Origin: Holophaga foetida DSM 6591
Lineage (GTDB): Bacteria; Acidobacteriota; Holophagae; Holophagales; Holophagaceae
Reading direction: 5' to 3'
Length of the DNA stretch: 64,000 nucleotides
NCBI RefSeq assembly: GCF_000242615.2
Contig: NZ_KI912268.1
Location: 1,257,725 to 1,321,724 of the forward strand
Part shown: positions 7,356 to 15,071 of the stretch, piece after piece
Layout: the number at the start of each line of letters is the position of its first letter
Position numbering within the stretch: the first letter of the stretch is position 1
Translations under genes and position numbers: made by a program
The notes under the pieces: model-generated
What the model was told of the DNA's origin: nothing
Database searches by the model: none
Seen by the model: only the letters and a program-made list of their open reading frames with translations

Positions 7356-8468
7356 TTAGGCATCGACCGCTGCCAGCATGGCCTTGAAATTCTCAGGCTT
7401 GCAGTTCATGGGCGTCGTGCATCCCGGGGAGAGGATGAAGCCCGTGGGACCGATGTCCTGGATGAGCTTCCGGCAGTAGGCGTAGACCTCGTCCGGATTC
7501 CCGACGCTCAACATGGCCGCCGGGACATCCCCCTTGATGCACATATGGCCGTCCAACTCGGCCTTGAGCTTCCGGATATCGGTGGCGTGATCGCAGGCCC
7601 AGATGCACTTGCCCTTGGGCAGGTCCTTGAAGCGGGAGATATCCCGGTCCCAATTGGCGTCGAAGTGGAGGTTGGGCACGGAACCCGCATCGAGGATGGT
7701 CTCCACGGTGCGGACCACCGTAGGCCAAGTGAAGCGGTTGAAGAGCCGGGGCGAGAAGAACTCGCTGGAGCCCCGGGACATGCCGACGAAGACGGTCATC
7801 GGCCGGGTCTGCCGGATCATCCCCTTCAGCATCTCAAGGTAGAAGCCTTCCATGTGATCCAGCACCGCCTCCAGCTTGTCTGGCACCCGATGGAGGTCCG
7901 TCATGAAACGGCCGATGGACCGGGCCGCCGCGATGGACTCGATGGGCGGCACGTAGTTCACGGATGTCAGAGCCGGGATGCCGGCCTCGAAAAGCCGCTG
8001 CCCGGCCATGCCACAGGCCTGGATGGAACTGCCGATCTCGGCTTCGGTGTATCCCAGTCGGCGGGCAATGTAATCCTGGTTCCAGGCAGGCCAACCCTGC
8101 TCAAGGATCCGGTCGTAGTCCTCCAGGCTCATCCGCTCGATCTCCTCCACCTGGTAGAGGGATCCCTCCGGCAATTCACGCCCAGGAAGCTTGACCCGGG
8201 AGAGGAAAGAGATCCCCATCAGGACCGGTGGTGTGACCGCCGTCTCGATGGCATCCAGAGTGGGAAAGGCCTGGACGGTTTCGATCATCGCCCGGTTGGC
8301 CGCCAGGAGATCCGTGGTGAAGACCGACATCGGCACCTTGCGATAGGTGGCTGCGAAGGAATCCAGCCAGGCGGTGACCGGAATCCGATCCACGGGCTGG
8401 AGGGCGATGGCCTTCTGGAGGCGGGCGGTCCGTTCCAGGAAGATCGGGAGGGGGGAGGGTGGGTTCAT
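7356..8468 (-). CDS. URO-D superfamily protein, possible corrinoid methyltransferase
   Basis: This 370-residue protein belongs to the uroporphyrinogen decarboxylase superfamily (PF01208). That family also includes MtaA/MtbA-type enzymes that move methyl groups to or from corrinoid proteins. The C-terminal half contains LHFDANWDRD and FILSPGCTTP. In MtaA-like enzymes the zinc ligands are H-x-C plus a later cysteine; here the first is H-x-D, so zinc binding is uncertain. It lacks the arginine-rich N-terminus of true HemE. It is 122 nt upstream of the AOR gene on the same strand. A role in O-demethylation with the corrinoid protein at 21419 is plausible but not shown. Confidence 0.75.
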   Translation of the reverse strand: MNPPSPLPIFLERTARLQKAIALQPVDRIPVTAWLDSFAATYRKVPMSVFTTDLLAANRAMIETVQAFPTLDAIETAVTPPVLMGISFLSRVKLPGRELPEGSLYQVEEIERMSLEDYDRILEQGWPAWNQDYIARRLGYTEAEIGSSIQACGMAGQRLFEAGIPALTSVNYVPPIESIAAARSIGRFMTDLHRVPDKLEAVLDHMEGFYLEMLKGMIRQTRPMTVFVGMSRGSSEFFSPRLFNRFTWPTVVRTVETILDAGSVPNLHFDANWDRDISRFKDLPKGKCIWACDHATDIRKLKAELDGHMCIKGDVPAAMLSVGNPDEVYAYCRKLIQDIGPTGFILSPGCTTPMNCKPENFKAMLAAVDA

Positions 8469-8531
8469 GGAGACTCTCGATAAGGAGGGAGGAAGACCGC
8501 CCCTGGCGTTTCCCAGGGGGTCCAGTCCGCC

Positions 8532-8630
8532 TCAGTGGAAGAAAGCGTAGAAGTTGGACGGGTGACCGAAACCCAGGTGATGGGCGAATTCCTTCGCCGA
8601 TCAGTTCGTATCCCGCAGGTCGCTCTGGGC
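8532..8630 (-). pseudogene. Fragment of an AraC-family regulator (second HTH)
   Basis: On the minus strand one frame reads KEFA then HHLGFGHPSNFYAFF and stops, which matches the end of the second helix-turn-helix of AraC-type regulators. In the same frame an in-frame TGA and about four extra codons separate it from a SDL-containing piece that normally directly precedes the helix. No start or ligand domain remains. The rest of 8469-8655 holds no other gene. It looks like the decayed tail of a regulator between the MFS and URO-D genes. Confidence 0.5.
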
Positions 8631-8655
8631 AGAAGGTCCAGACGCTCCAGGGCCG

Positions 8656-9816
8656 CTATCGGTGCGCCGAGCCGGGCACGGGGCTCCGCCCTACCAGCAG
8701 CTTGACCAGGGTGACAACGGCGGCGAACGCGAGAAAGAGCGTCGTCAGCAGGAAGGTGAAACGCTCCCCTGGGTGGCCGAGAACCCCGCCGAGACCGACG
8801 AAGATCGGGGGCGAAATGAAAGAGCCGATGTTGACGAAACTGAGCATGATCGCCAAGCTCAGGGTGATAGCTGGCCGGGGAGCCACCTGGGTGACCCGCA
8901 GGGTCATGAAGGGCATGGTGATCCCGAAGCCAGCTCCGATGACCAGGGCACCGACGAAGACACCCGCGAGGGCGGACGACTGGGCCAGCACGAGGAACCC
9001 CAGGGCGGTCAGGAAGAGGCTCAGGACCGGAGTGAAGCGCCCACAGAGGCGATGAATGGCCCCGAAGCCCATCCCGACCATCAAGCCCCCCACGGTCATG
9101 AGGGTGATGGCAATGCCACTGGCGGCGGCGGTCCCGAGATTCTCCCCCTGGATCAGCAGCGCCGTGTTCGTAAAGAAGGTGAAGTAGCAGAGCGCATACA
9201 GCAGGGCCCAGGCGGCGATCAGGAAGACCGGGCCGTTGGGGCCCGCCTTCTCCCCCGGTTCCCCGGAGCGGGGGGGCTCGGGGCAGCCCACCAGGGTCAG
9301 CACCAGGACGGGCACGGCGATGAGGTAGACCCAGAAGGCGTTCCGCCAGCCCGCGACTCCCAGCAGCCCGGCCAGCAGGCTGGTCAGGATGGCGCCGAAG
9401 CTGACCACGGCGGACTGGAAGCCGATGAGCTTCGCCCGCTCCTGTCCCTCGAAGAAGTCCGCGATGAGGCCTGAGGCGAAGGGCGTAATGATCCCGAGCC
9501 CGACCCCGAAGACCACCCGCAGAAAAAGCATCTGGCCGTAGCCACGGGCCCATATGGGGGCGATCCCCCCCAGGAGGAAGACCACCAGGCCCGTCCATAG
9601 GATCGGCCGCTTGGGGAAGCGGGTAGCCAGGCCCCCGCTCAGGATCGAAAAGGGGATCAGCACCAGCCCGGGCAGCGCGATGAGCATCTGGATCTGGGTC
9701 GGCGTGGCGGCGGGGAAGGCCTGGGAGATCACCCCCAGGACCGGGGCGATGGACATCGAGCCCATGAGCAGCAGTGATACGGAGAGAAGCGTGAGCTTCA
9801 GCAGGGTCCGGTTCAC
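8656..9816 (-). CDS. Major facilitator superfamily transporter
   Basis: This 386-residue inner-membrane protein has about twelve hydrophobic helices. The loop between helices 2 and 3 carries GLATRFPKRP, a variant of the MFS signature, and the central cytoplasmic loop is short (PEPPRSGEPGEKAG). The GTG start has GGAGG six bases upstream. It is the first gene of the minus-strand island and is divergent from the sensor kinase across a 200-bp spacer. The substrate is unknown; the context suggests uptake or export of a compound handled by the AOR and URO-D proteins. Confidence 0.8.
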   Translation of the reverse strand: MNRTLLKLTLLSVSLLLMGSMSIAPVLGVISQAFPAATPTQIQMLIALPGLVLIPFSILSGGLATRFPKRPILWTGLVVFLLGGIAPIWARGYGQMLFLRVVFGVGLGIITPFASGLIADFFEGQERAKLIGFQSAVVSFGAILTSLLAGLLGVAGWRNAFWVYLIAVPVLVLTLVGCPEPPRSGEPGEKAGPNGPVFLIAAWALLYALCYFTFFTNTALLIQGENLGTAAASGIAITLMTVGGLMVGMGFGAIHRLCGRFTPVLSLFLTALGFLVLAQSSALAGVFVGALVIGAGFGITMPFMTLRVTQVAPRPAITLSLAIMLSFVNIGSFISPPIFVGLGGVLGHPGERFTFLLTTLFLAFAAVVTLVKLLVGRSPVPGSAHR

Positions 9817-9932
9817 GAGGATCCTCCAGAGGGCAGCCCGTCGAGGGCTGGGATGGCAGGTTGTTGGTAGGCTTCCCCAACCCTAGCCCCCGCATCTGGG
9901 CACCGTGAATCCGCCGGGCTCGCAATCCTGCC

Positions 9933-9947
9933 TACGAAATTTCCGTA
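9933..9947. promoter_or_regulatory. Candidate response-regulator operator, site 1
   Basis: TACGAAATTTCCGTA is a near palindrome in the spacer between the MFS gene and the sensor-kinase gene. A related, more perfect site lies at 12157-12175, ahead of the cytochrome gene. The same 15-bp frame in both spacers flanking the two-component genes suggests a binding site for the NarL-type regulator encoded at 11492. The remainder of 9817-10016 shows no clear promoter to me. Confidence 0.5.
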
Positions 9948-10016
9948 TTTTTCAGGGCGCGGCATCTCCGGACACCTCCGGGGCCAGACGTCAGCTACAC
10001 TGCAGGCAACCAGCCC

Positions 10017-11495
10017 ATGCCCTTCGACCCACATATCCCACCCGCCCCGCCTCCGGACCAGCTGGCCCGGAAGCGGGCCAAGCTCCAGCGGATGGAGGCC
10101 GCCGAGCAGAACCTCCAGGTCCTCCAGCAGCTCATCCAGGAGAGCGAGGCCCGCTTCGACAACCTCTACATGAGCCTTCCCCTGGCCTACGACTCCCTGG
10201 ATGTGGAGGGGCGGATCATCACGGTCAACCAGGCCTGGCTGGACCTCCTGGGCTACGAGCGGGAGGAGGTGATCGGGCGCTGGCTGGGAGACTTCTTCTC
10301 GCCGTACTTCCGGGAGGACTTCCGCAGGCACTGGCCCGAGGTCCTGGATTCCGGCCTGGTCGATGGGGTCGCCCTGGAGTATGTCCGGAAGGATGGGACC
10401 GTCCTCGAGGTCATCGTTCATGGCCGGACAACCCCGAGCCAGGACGGAACCTGGATGCGAATCCACACCCTCACCCAGAACCTCACCGAGCGGAAGCGGG
10501 CGGACGAGGCCCTCCGCCGCTCCGAGCGGGAGAAGGCCCTGATCCTCGACATCATGTCCGACTGGGTGGTCTACCACGACACCCGCATGGAGGTGATCTG
10601 GGCCAACAAGGACCAGGTGCTGCCTTATGCGGACCAGGCCGATCCCATCACCGGAAAACGCTGCCATCAGGCCCTCTACGGCCGGGAAACCCCCTGCGAG
10701 GCCTGCCCGGTGGCCCGGGCCCTGGAGACGGGGCAGCCGGAGACGGCCGAGCGGCACCACGGAGGGCGCTCCTTCGTCCTCAGGGGTTTCCCGGTGCGGG
10801 ACGCGTCGGGATCCCTCGTCGGCGTGGTCCAGGTCACCATGGACATCACTGAACGTCGGCAGCTGGAGCGGGACCTCCTGGAGACCAGCGCCCTGGAACG
10901 AGCCCGGGTGGGCCGGGAGCTCCACGATGGCCTGGGCCAGCTCCTCACCGGGATGAACTTCCTGGCCAGCGCCCTCAGGCACCGCCTGGACGCCTCCGGA
11001 AGCCCCGAGGCTGATTCCGCCGCCCAGGTGGCCGCCCTGGCGACCGAAGCACTAAGCCAGACCCGGCTCCTGGCCAAGGGGCTCGTCCTGGCCCACCTGG
11101 AGGGCAAGGACCTCCTGGAGGTGCTGACCGATCTTGCGGCTTCCCTGGAGACCCTCTTCAGGATCGAGTGCCGGGTCGAATGCCCCTCCGGAATCCGGGA
11201 GAACCAGCCCGGGATCTTCCACCACCTGCACAGCATGGTGCGGGAGGCGGCCTCCAACGCCGTCAGGCATGGGCAGGCCACCCACCTGCGGCTCACCGCG
11301 CGCCTGACCCTGGGCCGCCTGCTCCTCTTTATCGAGAACGACGGCAGTCCCCTCCCTCCGGAAGCCGGCCAAGGCCCAGGGCTGGGCCTGAGAACGATGA
11401 AATACCGCGCCAGTGCCCTCGGAGGCACCCTTTCCATCTTCAACCAGGACCGGGGGGGCGTCCTGGTGAGCTGCTCCCTGCCGTGGTCCCCATGA
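10017..11495 (+). CDS. PAS-domain sensor histidine kinase, NarX/DegS type
   Basis: This 492-residue kinase has no membrane segment, so it is probably cytoplasmic. Two PAS domains (about 45-160 and 172-280) precede a HisKA_3 dimerisation region with RELHDG, where H303 is the likely phosphorylated histidine, and a HATPase domain ending with GLGLRTMKYRASALGG. The second PAS contains cysteines 216, 227 and 230 in a GKRCHxxLYGRxxPCExCP pattern seen in many anaerobe PAS domains, possibly metal or redox responsive. The stop overlaps the regulator start as ATGA, so kinase and regulator form one operon. The signal is unknown. Confidence 0.9.
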   Translation: MPFDPHIPPAPPPDQLARKRAKLQRMEAAEQNLQVLQQLIQESEARFDNLYMSLPLAYDSLDVEGRIITVNQAWLDLLGYEREEVIGRWLGDFFSPYFREDFRRHWPEVLDSGLVDGVALEYVRKDGTVLEVIVHGRTTPSQDGTWMRIHTLTQNLTERKRADEALRRSEREKALILDIMSDWVVYHDTRMEVIWANKDQVLPYADQADPITGKRCHQALYGRETPCEACPVARALETGQPETAERHHGGRSFVLRGFPVRDASGSLVGVVQVTMDITERRQLERDLLETSALERARVGRELHDGLGQLLTGMNFLASALRHRLDASGSPEADSAAQVAALATEALSQTRLLAKGLVLAHLEGKDLLEVLTDLAASLETLFRIECRVECPSGIRENQPGIFHHLHSMVREAASNAVRHGQATHLRLTARLTLGRLLLFIENDGSPLPPEAGQGPGLGLRTMKYRASALGGTLSIFNQDRGGVLVSCSLPWSP

Positions 11496-12142
11496 ACCCT
11501 GTCCGTATCCTCCTCGTCGACGACCACCCCATCCTGCGGGAAGGCTTGGCCAAGCTCCTGGACCAGGAGCCCGACCTCCAGGTCGTGGCCCAGTGCGTGG
11601 ATGTCCCCGGGGCCCTCTCGGCCCTCCGGAGCGCCCACCCCGACCTGGTGATCACGGATTTGTCCCTGCCCACCGGCAACGGGCTGGACCTGATCCAACA
11701 GATCCGCAAGCTCCACCCGAAGCTGCCCGTCCTGGTCTTCACCATGCACGACGACGCCTACCACTCCGAGCAGGCCCTGCGGGCCGGGGCCAACGGCTAC
11801 GTCACCAAGTACGAGCCCCCCGAAGTCCTGCTGAAGGCTCTCCGCGAGGTGCTGCGCGGGGAGATCTACGTGCCGGAGTCCATGACCCGGGCCCTCCTGC
11901 GCCGAGCCCTGGCCAAGCCCAGCGCCGAGGAGTCCGGGGATGAGCTCTGCCTCAGCGCCCGCGAACGGGAGGTCTTCCGCATGCTCGGCAAGGGCATGGG
12001 CAGCCGCCAGATCGCGGAGCAGCTCGGCGTCAGCATCCGCACCGTGGACACCCACCGCGAGAACATCAAACACAAGCTCCACCTGAAGAACGCCTCCGAA
12101 CTGCTCCAGATGGCCATTCAGTGGGCGCCCAGACTGGGTTGA
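11492..12142 (+). CDS. NarL/LuxR-family response regulator
   Basis: This 216-residue regulator has a receiver domain with the acidic pair D10/D11, phospho-acceptor D56 in ITDLSLP, and lysine in VTKYE, followed by a LuxR-type helix-turn-helix (LSAREREVFRMLGKG to TVDTHRENIKHKL, about 148-190). It is the cognate partner of the overlapping kinase gene. Palindromes with a common TACGAAATT core lie before the kinase gene and 17 nt after this gene, upstream of the cytochrome gene. This suggests autoregulation and control of the cytochrome and flavin reductase pair. Confidence 0.92.
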   Translation: MNPVRILLVDDHPILREGLAKLLDQEPDLQVVAQCVDVPGALSALRSAHPDLVITDLSLPTGNGLDLIQQIRKLHPKLPVLVFTMHDDAYHSEQALRAGANGYVTKYEPPEVLLKALREVLRGEIYVPESMTRALLRRALAKPSAEESGDELCLSAREREVFRMLGKGMGSRQIAEQLGVSIRTVDTHRENIKHKLHLKNASELLQMAIQWAPRLG

Positions 12143-12156
12143 GACTCCCCGGAGAG

Positions 12157-12175
12157 CCTACGAAATTCTCGTAGG
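12157..12175. promoter_or_regulatory. Candidate response-regulator operator, site 2
   Basis: CCTACGAAATTCTCGTAGG is an inverted repeat with seven-base arms CCTACGA/TCGTAGG around AATTC. It shares TACGAAATT with the site at 9933 and lies 117 nt before the cytochrome start. NarL-family proteins bind inverted heptamers beginning TAC, so the form fits. Confidence 0.55.
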
Positions 12176-12291
12176 CCATGTTGCGCAGAGCCTCGATTGT
12201 GCCCCCCCCTGGCGGCCTATTAGGCTCAAGGCTGTTCCAGCCAAAAGCGCCAAGACTCAATAAGAGAGTCGATTCATACCGGAGCCAAACC

Positions 12292-12660
12292 GTGTCCAGA
12301 AACACGCGCCCTGCCATCGAAAAAACGGGCCTGGCCCTCATGCTCCTCCTGGGCATCGCCATCCCGGTCATCGGGGGAGAACGCAAGGAGATCCCCCTCG
12401 CCAACCGCCACAAGGACGCTGGCATCGCCTGCGAGGACTGCCACGGGAAGGGCCCCAAGAAGGCCGTAGCCGCAGAGACCTGTCTGGGGTGCCACGAGTC
12501 CTACCCCAAGGTCGCGGAACGCACGGCGCGACTCAAACCCAACCCCCACGAGAACCACCTGATCGACCTGGACTGCGACAAGTGCCACCAGGGCCACAAG
12601 CCCCAAGAGAACTACTGCCTCACCTGCCACTCCGAGATGGAGTTCAAGCCTTCCAAGTAG
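12292..12660 (+). CDS. Secreted tetrahaem cytochrome c, small fumarate-reductase-type
   Basis: This 122-residue protein has an N-terminal hydrophobic signal (LALMLLLGIAIPVIGG) and four CxxCH haem sites: CEDCH, CLGCH, CDKCH and CLTCH. Spacing and length match the haem domain of flavocytochrome c fumarate reductases and small tetrahaem cytochromes of the periplasm. The GTG at 12292 is chosen because GGAG lies seven bases upstream and the signal peptide then starts naturally; a longer frame upstream would cross the palindrome region. The flavoprotein gene follows after 22 nt, so the pair is a split version of the fused enzyme known from Shewanella. Confidence 0.88.
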   Translation: MSRNTRPAIEKTGLALMLLLGIAIPVIGGERKEIPLANRHKDAGIACEDCHGKGPKKAVAAETCLGCHESYPKVAERTARLKPNPHENHLIDLDCDKCHQGHKPQENYCLTCHSEMEFKPSK

Positions 12661-12682
12661 CCCCCCAACCCAGGAGGTATCC

Positions 12683-14233
12683 ATGCCCATACCGATCCGT
12701 TTCAACTCAAGATCCGTGCTCATGCTGCTCGGCTCCCTCGTATCGCTCTCCCTGGTCGCGGCCCAGCCCCAGTTCACCCAGGAGACGGAAGTGGTCGTGG
12801 TGGGCGCCGGCATGGCAGGCCTTTCCGCCACGGTCGCCCTGGCCAATGAAGGCGCGAGCGTGATCCTGCTGGAGCAGAACCCCTTCCCCGGCGGTACCGC
12901 CAATGCCGCAGAGGGTGTGTTCGGCGTGGGTTCCCGCTTCCAACGCGACCACTACTACGGCCCCCCCATGATGGACAAGGACGAGGTCTTCCACCATGAG
13001 ATGGCTTACAACCACTGGATGGGCAATGCCCCGATGATGAAGGCCTTCGTCGACCAATCGGGGGACACCATCAATTGGTTCGAGGATCAGGGCGTCAAGT
13101 TCGAAGAGGTCGCCCAGACCACTTACACGGGAATCCGGACCTGGCATGTGCCCGTGGGCCACGGTGCTGGCCTCATCCGGGTCCTGTTCGGCAAGGCCAA
13201 GCAGAGCCCCACCGTCAAGGTCTTCATGGAAACCGAGGGAACCGGCCTGATCACCGACGACCAGAAGCGCGTCATCGGTGTCACGGCCAAGGGCAAGGCT
13301 GGCGAGATGCGGATCAGGGCCAAGGCCGTCATCCTGGCCACCGGCGGATTCGGAGACAACCTGGAAATGGTGAAGAGATACCACGGGAACGCCTTCACGG
13401 GAACCGTGGCCAACTTCCACAAGATGGGCTTCGGGATCAACGCATGCATGAAGCTGGGGGCGAAGACGGAAGGGATGGCCACCCTCATGAACACCGCCGT
13501 CTACGACAAGAAGAAGAGCGCGAAGATGGGCATGGCCAACCCTGTGGACCTGGAATTCGATGCCATGGGCCAGCAGCCCATGAATGTGATGGTCAACAAT
13601 AACGGCGAGCGTTTCTGCGACGAGATCATCGCCAACGACTTCGTCCTCCAGTCCAACGCCATCGAACGCCAGCCCACCAGCAGCGCCTGGATCATCTTCT
13701 CCGAGGATCAGCGCAAGCGCTACGCGAACGAAGGCACCGACGCCGGCATGGGGGTGATCATCCCCATCGGCACCAAGCTCAAGAAGATGGATGGCGCCAT
13801 CGACGGCTATATCGCCGCGGGGGATCGCAACCTCTATTCTGCGGACACCGTCGAGGAGCTGGCCGCCAAGATCAAGGTTCCCGCCGATGTCCTCAAGAGG
13901 ACCTTGGAGACCTACAACCACGATTGCGAGGTCAATCACGATTCCGGATTCGGCAAGAAGCCCTTCTTCATGAGGAAGCTCAACGGCAAGCTCTATGCCA
14001 TGCACGAGGTGCTCTCCTACCTCACCACCGTGGGCGGAGTCGTCGTGAACAAGCACTTCCAGCCTCTGGATGCCAGTGATCGCCCCATCCAGGGCGTCTA
14101 TGTGACCGGCGTCGATGTGGGCGGCCTCTACGGCGATTCCTACGGCCTCGACTCCCCCGGCACCAGCATGGGCTTCGCCGCCGGCAGTGGACGCATGGCC
14201 GCAGCGGAGATCCTGAAAAGCCTCAAGAAGTAA
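12683..14233 (+). CDS. Secreted FAD-dependent reductase, flavocytochrome c flavin subunit type
   Basis: This 516-residue protein has a Sec signal peptide (to about VAAQ, residue 28), the dinucleotide fold VVVVGAGMAGLSA near residue 38, and the fumarate reductase/succinate dehydrogenase FAD fold (PF00890), including ILATGGFG and the end motif GTSMGFAAGSGRMAA. The start has AGGAGG at ideal spacing. At the C-terminus the region that in fumarate reductases holds catalytic H and R residues reads VDVGGLYGDSYGLDSPG, without the usual HxxNR. This argues against fumarate and for another unsaturated acceptor such as an acrylate- or cinnamate-like acid. Electrons should come from the adjacent tetrahaem cytochrome. 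Confidence 0.85.
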   Translation: MPIPIRFNSRSVLMLLGSLVSLSLVAAQPQFTQETEVVVVGAGMAGLSATVALANEGASVILLEQNPFPGGTANAAEGVFGVGSRFQRDHYYGPPMMDKDEVFHHEMAYNHWMGNAPMMKAFVDQSGDTINWFEDQGVKFEEVAQTTYTGIRTWHVPVGHGAGLIRVLFGKAKQSPTVKVFMETEGTGLITDDQKRVIGVTAKGKAGEMRIRAKAVILATGGFGDNLEMVKRYHGNAFTGTVANFHKMGFGINACMKLGAKTEGMATLMNTAVYDKKKSAKMGMANPVDLEFDAMGQQPMNVMVNNNGERFCDEIIANDFVLQSNAIERQPTSSAWIIFSEDQRKRYANEGTDAGMGVIIPIGTKLKKMDGAIDGYIAAGDRNLYSADTVEELAAKIKVPADVLKRTLETYNHDCEVNHDSGFGKKPFFMRKLNGKLYAMHEVLSYLTTVGGVVVNKHFQPLDASDRPIQGVYVTGVDVGGLYGDSYGLDSPGTSMGFAAGSGRMAAAEILKSLKK

Positions 14234-14256
14234 GGCGATCACAAGCTCGTGGACGG

Positions 14257-14276
14257 ACGGCGCCTTTTGGCGCCGT
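14257..14276 (+). terminator. Stem-loop after the flavin reductase gene
   Basis: ACGGCGCC-TTTT-GGCGCCGT forms an eight-bp GC-rich hairpin 24 bases after the stop codon. It is not followed by a clear T-run, so it may stabilise the 3' end or act as a weak terminator. Confidence 0.45.
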
Positions 14277-14297
14277 TCGTGTTCCAATAGAACACCG

Positions 14298-15068
14298 ATG
14301 CGAGACCTTACCCGAATCAGAGGAAACCAAGCCTTGTTCCTGGCTGTGCGCCTCGGGCTGCCGATAGGCCTGGCACTTCTGGGACTGGTCTGCGCCACTC
14401 TTCTGCACTCATCCCGGGGCTGGTGGCTCCTGCTCAGCGTAGCCTGCCTCGCGGAAGCATCCCAGGCCTTCCAGCAGGGCGCAACCTACCTGAGACACAG
14501 GGCTGCCATCGTCCACCGGGACGGGCTCTGGGTGAAGGCATTCCGTCCCATGGCGCGGCTCCTCGGCTGGGAGGACGCATGGATCCGCTCCTTCCTCGCC
14601 TGGAACAACTACCGCATCGAGGAGGTCTTCGCCGTCCGCAAGGCCAGGAAGGCCCTGGTGATGCTTCCCCACTGCATCCAGCTCTCCCGCTGCAAGGCCG
14701 GAGTCACGGAAGACCTGGAGAGTTGCTACCACTGCGACCAATGCCCCGTGGGGGACATCCTGGAGAGCTCCCTGGCCGGGCACTGGAAGGTCTGCATCTT
14801 CAACCGCAGCCACAAAGCCGCCCGCCACGCCAAGGAGTACAAGCCGGACCTGATGGTGGCGGTGAGCTGTTCGGATCGCCTCCTGAAGGGGATCCTGAAG
14901 CTCCCGGAAATCCCCTGCTTCGGCATCCCCCTGGACCTCCCCCGCGGCATGTGCGTGGACACCACCTTTGATCCCAGCCTGCTGGAGCAGGCGATGGCCC
15001 ACCTCGTCCGCCCCCGGGCAGAGACCCCCGATAACATTCAGCCCCTGCAGACCAGCGAGACCGCCTAG
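14298..15068 (+). CDS. DUF116-like membrane protein with cysteine motifs
   Basis: The 256-residue protein has two N-terminal hydrophobic helices (about 10-60) and a soluble part resembling DUF116. That part has LPHCIQLSRCKAG followed by SCYHCDQCPVGD, a cysteine arrangement that could bind an iron-sulfur cluster or metal. DUF116 proteins have no settled function. Its stop is three bases from the UbiA-family gene, so the two are co-transcribed and may act on a membrane isoprenoid compound; that link is inference from position. Confidence 0.7.
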   Translation: MRDLTRIRGNQALFLAVRLGLPIGLALLGLVCATLLHSSRGWWLLLSVACLAEASQAFQQGATYLRHRAAIVHRDGLWVKAFRPMARLLGWEDAWIRSFLAWNNYRIEEVFAVRKARKALVMLPHCIQLSRCKAGVTEDLESCYHCDQCPVGDILESSLAGHWKVCIFNRSHKAARHAKEYKPDLMVAVSCSDRLLKGILKLPEIPCFGIPLDLPRGMCVDTTFDPSLLEQAMAHLVRPRAETPDNIQPLQTSETA

Positions 15069-15071
15069 CCC

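Noticed and set aside
10676-12082. Long minus-strand frame opposite the two-component genes
   Set aside because: The plus-strand kinase and regulator have complete motifs and an ATGA overlap; the minus frame shows none.
12707-14398. Long minus-strand frame opposite the flavin reductase gene
   Set aside because: Translation is rich in histidine, glycine and alanine as typical of antisense GC-rich frames and lacks domain motifs.
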